From assembly GCA_039806065.1 (NCBI GenBank), contig JBDKJS010000160.1, positions 1-10,822 of the forward strand: 10,822 nucleotides of DNA. The letters are read 5' to 3'. This DNA is from JBDKJS01 sp039806065. GTDB lineage: Bacteria > Bacteroidota > Bacteroidia > AKYH767-A > 2013-40CM-41-45. A program made the position numbers and the translations under genes. Below the pieces are notes generated by a model that ran no database searches, had not been told where the DNA came from, and saw nothing but the letters and a program-made list of their open reading frames with translations. Of the stretch, positions 6,653-10,822 are shown piece by piece. The stretch's first letter is position 1. Every line of letters starts with the position of its first letter.

Positions 6653-8632
6653 ATGCGTATTTTATTTTTATTGGGGTTATTGCTAAGCTCACTTTGGTCT
6701 CAGGCCCAAGAGGGTTCAGCTACCAAACCTCCTACTGAAAATCAAGGGTTCTATGACTTGTCGTTAGAGGAGCTCATGAATATTCCCGTGACGGTAGCAT
6801 CATCTACCGCTTTAAGTAACCGAGAAAGTCCAGGCATCATAACTACTATTACCGCAAGCGAGATTGCTGCTATTGGGGCCAATGACTTAATCGATGTTTT
6901 AAAAACTATCCCAGGCTTTAATTTTGGTGTTGATGTGTGTGGAGTGGTTGGTTTAATGATCAGAGGAAATTGGGCACAGGAAGGTAAGGTTTTAATGATC
7001 ATAGACGGACTAAGAATTAATGAGGAAGCTTATGGCACACTTCAGTTTGGGAATCACTTTTCAGTAGATCAAATTGAGAAAATAGAAATAATTAGAGGAC
7101 CTGGCTCGGCTATGTATGGGGGTTATGCATCATTAGCAGTTATAAATATTACTACCAAACAATTCTCCCAAACAAGCGGAACAGCAGCAGCTCTTAATTT
7201 AGGTGCCACTGCACGTGGAACCGTGCACCAAAGTTTGAGCCTTGACCATCGACTCATTTCAAAGAAAACTACGGTAGCGGTTTCGGCCTTTGCTGCCAAG
7301 GCAATTCGAAGTGATAGAAGCTATGCTGATCTTGCAGGAAATGAGTATGACATGTTGCGCCAAAGCGATTTGAATAACCTTAATTTTAAAACGATGATAG
7401 CGCATGGCAATACTACTGCACAATTTTTAGTCGATAGGTATTTAACCACTCAACGCGATGCCTATGGTAGTAATCTATCGCAAGCTTACCGCACTGATTT
7501 TAATTCACTTTTTGCAGAACTAAAACACAAAATTGAATTGAGCTCAAATCACAGTTTGACTGCTTTATATCAGTTTAAGCAAAGTACACCTTTTTTATAT
7601 GATCAAGAATCAATAGATGAGGAGTATGCTCGCTATTACGTAAATGTAAATCGGCATAGAATAGATTTATCCTCTAATGCACAATTGACCAATAAAATCA
7701 AATTGCTTTCTGGAATAGAGCTTTATTCTGATCAGGCAAATTCTAAACGGATAGAAAGCAATTTTAATAATGGCAGTAATAAATTGGAAATAAATAATGC
7801 TATATTCTATAGTGAAGGGATGTATAGGTCCACTACCAATTTTAATATTACAGCAGGTTTTCGATACCACTACTCTACGGGTTTCAAAGCTGTTTTTACG
7901 CCACGTATTGCACTTACTAAGGTATTCGATAAATTACATTTAAAGGCACTCTTGAGTCAAGCTTACCGCAATCCAAGCATTGAAAACATCAATGTTGGGA
8001 TAAACATTGCTCCAGAGCATGCAGGTTTTTTGGAACTGGAAGCTGGCTATAAATTTAATGATAAGTGGAATCTTACAGCCAACACCTATTATATTGAAAA
8101 ATATGGAACTATACTCTATTATTTCGATACCCAAGACCGTTACATCAATCACATTGGCACAGCAGCAAGTCTAGGGGCTGAGGCCGAATTGAAGTTTAAA
8201 TCTAAAAAATGGTATATCAATATTAATACAGCCATTGCTCACGCAGTTAATCAAGAAGCCATCCAAACCTACAGTACAGGTATTGCCGGCAGATTAATTG
8301 GTGCAGCGTATGCTAAATATAATTTACAAATCAACCATCAGTTAAATTCAACGTTTAGCATAAACATCAACCATTCACTTACTGGTAAACGATTTGCTTC
8401 TAGTGGTTTCGATGCTGATGGAAATAATCTTATGGCTACAATTGAACCACAATTATTTTCAGATTTGGCTATTACCATCTCAAACTTATTTAATACTAGA
8501 ATGAAAGTAGTAGTAGGTTGCTATAATTTATTAAATGAGCAGGAATTGTTCATTCAGCCTTACAATAATGAACACAACCCTCTTCCAGGGCTATCAAGAA
8601 ATTTTAGAATTAAATTAGCGTATAATTTTTGA
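6653..8632 (+). CDS. TonB-dependent outer-membrane receptor
   Basis: This 659-residue outer-membrane protein starts with a signal peptide (about 1-18, ending SQA). A conserved leader DLSLEELMNIPVTVAS (35-50) comes next and may include the TonB box. The plug domain (about 55-170) has the family motifs LIDVLKTIPGF (79-89), LMIRG (101-105), VLMIIDGLRIN (113-123) and VDQIEKIEIIRGPGSAMYGG (138-157). The rest is a beta-barrel ending in the terminal phenylalanine usual for outer-membrane proteins. It lacks the N-terminal carboxypeptidase-regulatory-like domain of SusC-type receptors, and no SusD gene is adjacent. In this family, energy from TonB-ExbBD drives ligand uptake; the ligand here is unknown. 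The next gene overlaps its stop codon, and the YfiR-like and sensor genes behind it suggest a role in sensing as well as, or instead of, import. Confidence 0.93.
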   Translation: MRILFLLGLLLSSLWSQAQEGSATKPPTENQGFYDLSLEELMNIPVTVASSTALSNRESPGIITTITASEIAAIGANDLIDVLKTIPGFNFGVDVCGVVGLMIRGNWAQEGKVLMIIDGLRINEEAYGTLQFGNHFSVDQIEKIEIIRGPGSAMYGGYASLAVINITTKQFSQTSGTAAALNLGATARGTVHQSLSLDHRLISKKTTVAVSAFAAKAIRSDRSYADLAGNEYDMLRQSDLNNLNFKTMIAHGNTTAQFLVDRYLTTQRDAYGSNLSQAYRTDFNSLFAELKHKIELSSNHSLTALYQFKQSTPFLYDQESIDEEYARYYVNVNRHRIDLSSNAQLTNKIKLLSGIELYSDQANSKRIESNFNNGSNKLEINNAIFYSEGMYRSTTNFNITAGFRYHYSTGFKAVFTPRIALTKVFDKLHLKALLSQAYRNPSIENINVGINIAPEHAGFLELEAGYKFNDKWNLTANTYYIEKYGTILYYFDTQDRYINHIGTAASLGAEAELKFKSKKWYININTAIAHAVNQEAIQTYSTGIAGRLIGAAYAKYNLQINHQLNSTFSININHSLTGKRFASSGFDADGNNLMATIEPQLFSDLAITISNLFNTRMKVVVGCYNLLNEQELFIQPYNNEHNPLPGLSRNFRIKLAYNF

Positions 8633-9153
8633 GAAGAATAACCAACATATCGGTTAAGGTAGTATTTGTACTGGCATTTTTGTTGCCAGTGAAAATCTTT
8701 TATGCCCAAGTAAGCGATGCTCAGGTAAAGGCAATGTTTATTTATAATTTTTTAAAATACATTGAATGGCCAATAGAAAGTAGTACAGGAAATATCAAGA
8801 TATGTGTTATAGGAGCTGAAGATATTGCTGGAGAGCTGGAAGTGCTAGCAGCTAAAAAGAAATTTAACAATAGAAGCATTGATGTTACTGAATTTAATAA
8901 TAAAGACCGCTTTCACATAATTGTTCTAGCCAACAACAAGCAAGATTACCTAAATACGATAAGCAAGTTAGAGCATTTGAAAAACACGCTCATTATTACT
9001 AACGAGTGGAAATCTGTAGGCAAAAGCGCAGCAATTAATTTTTTAAGAATAGATCAAAAAGTAAGATTTGATCTAAACATAACTGCCGCTAAGGCAGCCC
9101 AGTTACATATCAGCGACCAGCTAACTTCATTAGCACATTCAGTACAACAATAG
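8629..9153 (+). CDS. YfiR-like (DUF4154) periplasmic protein
   Basis: This 174-residue protein has a signal peptide (about 1-27, core VVFVLAFLLPVKIFYAQ) followed by the DUF4154/YfiR pattern: QVKAMFIYNFLKYIEWP (32-48), IKICVIGAEDIAGEL, a central FHIIVLAN strand, a NTLIITNEW segment, and the C-terminal signature INFLRIDQKVRFDLNITAAK with HISDQLTSLA. YfiR of Pseudomonas is a periplasmic repressor of an inner-membrane signalling enzyme (the diguanylate cyclase YfiN); by analogy this one should bind the sensor encoded next. The TTG at 8629 is the only usual start that keeps the signal peptide: an in-frame TAA lies at 8623-8625 and the first ATG is at codon 36. The TTG overlaps the receptor stop TGA (8630-8632), suggesting translational coupling. 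It has one cysteine (C59), so the disulfides of Pseudomonas YfiR cannot form here. Confidence 0.88.
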   Translation: MRRITNISVKVVFVLAFLLPVKIFYAQVSDAQVKAMFIYNFLKYIEWPIESSTGNIKICVIGAEDIAGELEVLAAKKKFNNRSIDVTEFNNKDRFHIIVLANNKQDYLNTISKLEHLKNTLIITNEWKSVGKSAAINFLRIDQKVRFDLNITAAKAAQLHISDQLTSLAHSVQQ

Positions 9154-10822
9154 ATGGAAAAGAACTATAAGATAGATTTAGAAATATATATTGTATTTAT
9201 TATATTGATAGGCGTATCAGTATTTAATGCCATTTATAGTTCAATCAAGATTACAAGAAATCAAGACATTTCCAATCATATAATGATGGTGGATGTTCCA
9301 AGTATTCAGGCGCTAGAGCAAATGAACCTGCTGGTTACCAGAAGTAAAATGTTCACCACCAATTGGGTTTACCTTCAAAGCAACAAGGAGGATAAGGAAA
9401 AACTAAGGATTTTGCACAATGTAGATTATAAGTTACTGAGCAATACGATAGATAACCTAAAAGTAAAATGGAACAATCAAGCCTTTATTGATTCCGTAAC
9501 TAGTACTACCAGAAGATTTGAAGAGCTGATGGTAGCTCAAAGGCAGGTAATGTCGTTGTTAGTTCATTTTGAAGATTACAATGATCCAATGAAGAAATTT
9601 GAGGCAGAAGAAATCGTAGAGTCAGAAATAATACCCAAAGGCAATGCAATTATAGCGAGTTTAAATTCAATCATAGCCGAAAAAAAAGCGCTCGCAGATA
9701 AAGTTCATGCCGAAATGAGGGCAAGTTACCGTACCCTTATGTGGAGTGTTTCAGGTTTGGCAATCATAATAATTATCGTAGTGTTACTTGCCTCATTTTA
9801 CCTTTCAAGGTCAATGATTTTCCCACTAATGAAATTGAAGGAAGCCTTGGTCATGTTAGGAAGAGGAACTATTCCTGAATTAAACACTCGCACCAGATCT
9901 AATGCTACTGGACTAATGACCGAGGCGGTTAGAAATTTAATTGAAAGCATACGAAAAACAACACAATTTGCAAACGCCATAGGCGAAGGGAGGTATGATA
10001 TTAAGTACACCCCGTTAAGCAGTGATGACGAGTTGGGGTTAGCACTGATTCAAATGCGAACGAGCTTATTGAAGGCTGCTGAAGATAATAACCTAAGAAA
10101 TTGGGACGCAAAGGGAACTGAAATTATTGCAGATGTTTTAAGAAAGAATACGGACAATATTGAGCAACTGTATCAAGAAATAATATATTCCATAGTGAAG
10201 TATACTAATTCTTTGCAAGGGGCCTTTTATATTTCTGAGTTTGATAATACTTACAGAGAGACCATTACCTATCTCAAAGCCAGTTGTGGTATTGATAATA
10301 TTGTTGAACATAAAAAGATATTTCGCAATGGTGAGGGTTTAGTGGGTCAAGCCATCAAAGATGGTTGTGTGGTGCATTTAAATGGTGCTCCTAATGATTT
10401 TATCAAAATTTCATCAGGACTGGGTTCGGCTAATGCAAGTCATATTTTGATTGTTCCTATTTTTTACAGGAATCAAATTTTTGGTGCAATAGAGTTAGCA
10501 GCATTCGACCCATTTCATCAGCATGAAATCAACTTTTTAGAAAATATTGGCGATGCTATAACCACTACTATCGCCTCAGTTAAAGCCAATTTAACCACAA
10601 AGGAACTTCTGGAAGAAACCAGGAAGCAAGCCATAAAGTTAAAACAGCAGGAAGAAAACCTGATTAATGTAAATCAAAGTTTATACAAGCAACAAGAGTT
10701 AATTCAAGAGAGTGAGGAACGATTAAAACTCAGTAATGAGCAATTACATATCAAGGCAAGTGAATTAGAGGAACAAAATAGTTCATTAGAAAGAATTCAG
10801 CAGCAATTAATCGAGAAGGCAA
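9154..10822 (+). CDS. membrane sensor protein with HAMP and GAF domains, probable hybrid histidine kinase (3' end outside window)
   Basis: An open frame of 556 codons runs off the right edge without a stop. It starts at ATG 9154, the base after the YfiR stop codon. Domains in order: transmembrane helix 1 (about 11-28), a mostly helical periplasmic region (29-195), transmembrane helix 2 (about 196-218), a HAMP linker (about 217-265) followed by a second HAMP-like segment with GEGRYDIKY and DDELG (about 268-305), a GAF domain (about 330-475, with GEGLVGQAI, SSGLGSANASHILIVPI and GAIELAAFD), then a long Glu/Gln/Leu coiled coil (about 480-556, with LSNEQLHIKASELEEQN). This layout and the coil are typical of hybrid histidine kinases in which a HisKA/HATPase core and receiver domains follow. 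That part is inferred, since it is outside the window; a diguanylate cyclase or PP2C output is possible. It probably receives the signal from the YfiR-like protein. Confidence 0.85.
   Translation, partial: MEKNYKIDLEIYIVFIILIGVSVFNAIYSSIKITRNQDISNHIMMVDVPSIQALEQMNLLVTRSKMFTTNWVYLQSNKEDKEKLRILHNVDYKLLSNTIDNLKVKWNNQAFIDSVTSTTRRFEELMVAQRQVMSLLVHFEDYNDPMKKFEAEEIVESEIIPKGNAIIASLNSIIAEKKALADKVHAEMRASYRTLMWSVSGLAIIIIIVVLLASFYLSRSMIFPLMKLKEALVMLGRGTIPELNTRTRSNATGLMTEAVRNLIESIRKTTQFANAIGEGRYDIKYTPLSSDDELGLALIQMRTSLLKAAEDNNLRNWDAKGTEIIADVLRKNTDNIEQLYQEIIYSIVKYTNSLQGAFYISEFDNTYRETITYLKASCGIDNIVEHKKIFRNGEGLVGQAIKDGCVVHLNGAPNDFIKISSGLGSANASHILIVPIFYRNQIFGAIELAAFDPFHQHEINFLENIGDAITTTIASVKANLTTKELLEETRKQAIKLKQQEENLINVNQSLYKQQELIQESEERLKLSNEQLHIKASELEEQNSSLERIQQQLIEKA

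Noticed and set aside
9798..10010. 70-codon reverse-strand ORF within the sensor gene
   Set aside because: It is antisense to the HAMP-coding region, which reads as clear protein; the same holds for the other reverse ORFs inside 338-8152.

Overview
The window is AT-rich and all its genes lie on the + strand. It most likely comes from a Bacteroidota (Bacteroidetes) genome. The evidence is a C-terminal type IX secretion (T9SS type A) sorting domain on a giant PKD-repeat protein, a TonB-dependent receptor, a LytTR response regulator, and genes without recognisable Shine-Dalgarno sites. There is no RNA gene, insertion sequence, CRISPR array or frameshift that I can support.

Left part (1-2261): the DNA-binding end of a LytTR response regulator runs in from the left edge. 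It is followed after 34 bases by an ABC-2 type exporter made of an ATPase and a six-helix permease, 15 bases apart. This order (LytTR regulator, ATPase, permease) resembles regulator-exporter cassettes such as natRAB of Bacillus, but the substrate cannot be read from sequence. A weak terminator-like hairpin overlaps the permease stop codon.

Middle part (2349-6530): a single 1393-residue exported protein. It has a signal peptide, a Bacteroidota-type N-terminal module, a long glycine-rich region, an Ig-like segment, about eight PKD-type repeats and a T9SS tail. It is probably a cell-surface or secreted adhesin-like or structural protein.

Right part (6653-10822): three tightly packed genes. They encode an outer-membrane TonB-dependent receptor, a YfiR-like (DUF4154) periplasmic protein whose TTG start overlaps the receptor stop codon, and an inner-membrane sensor protein that starts at the base after the YfiR stop. 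The sensor has two transmembrane helices, a periplasmic helical domain, HAMP and GAF domains and a coiled coil, and is cut by the right edge, probably before a histidine-kinase core. Together they look like an outer membrane to periplasm to cytoplasm signalling relay, which is the most interesting system in the window. A 9-bp inverted repeat lies just upstream of this operon. No gap between genes exceeds 122 bases.
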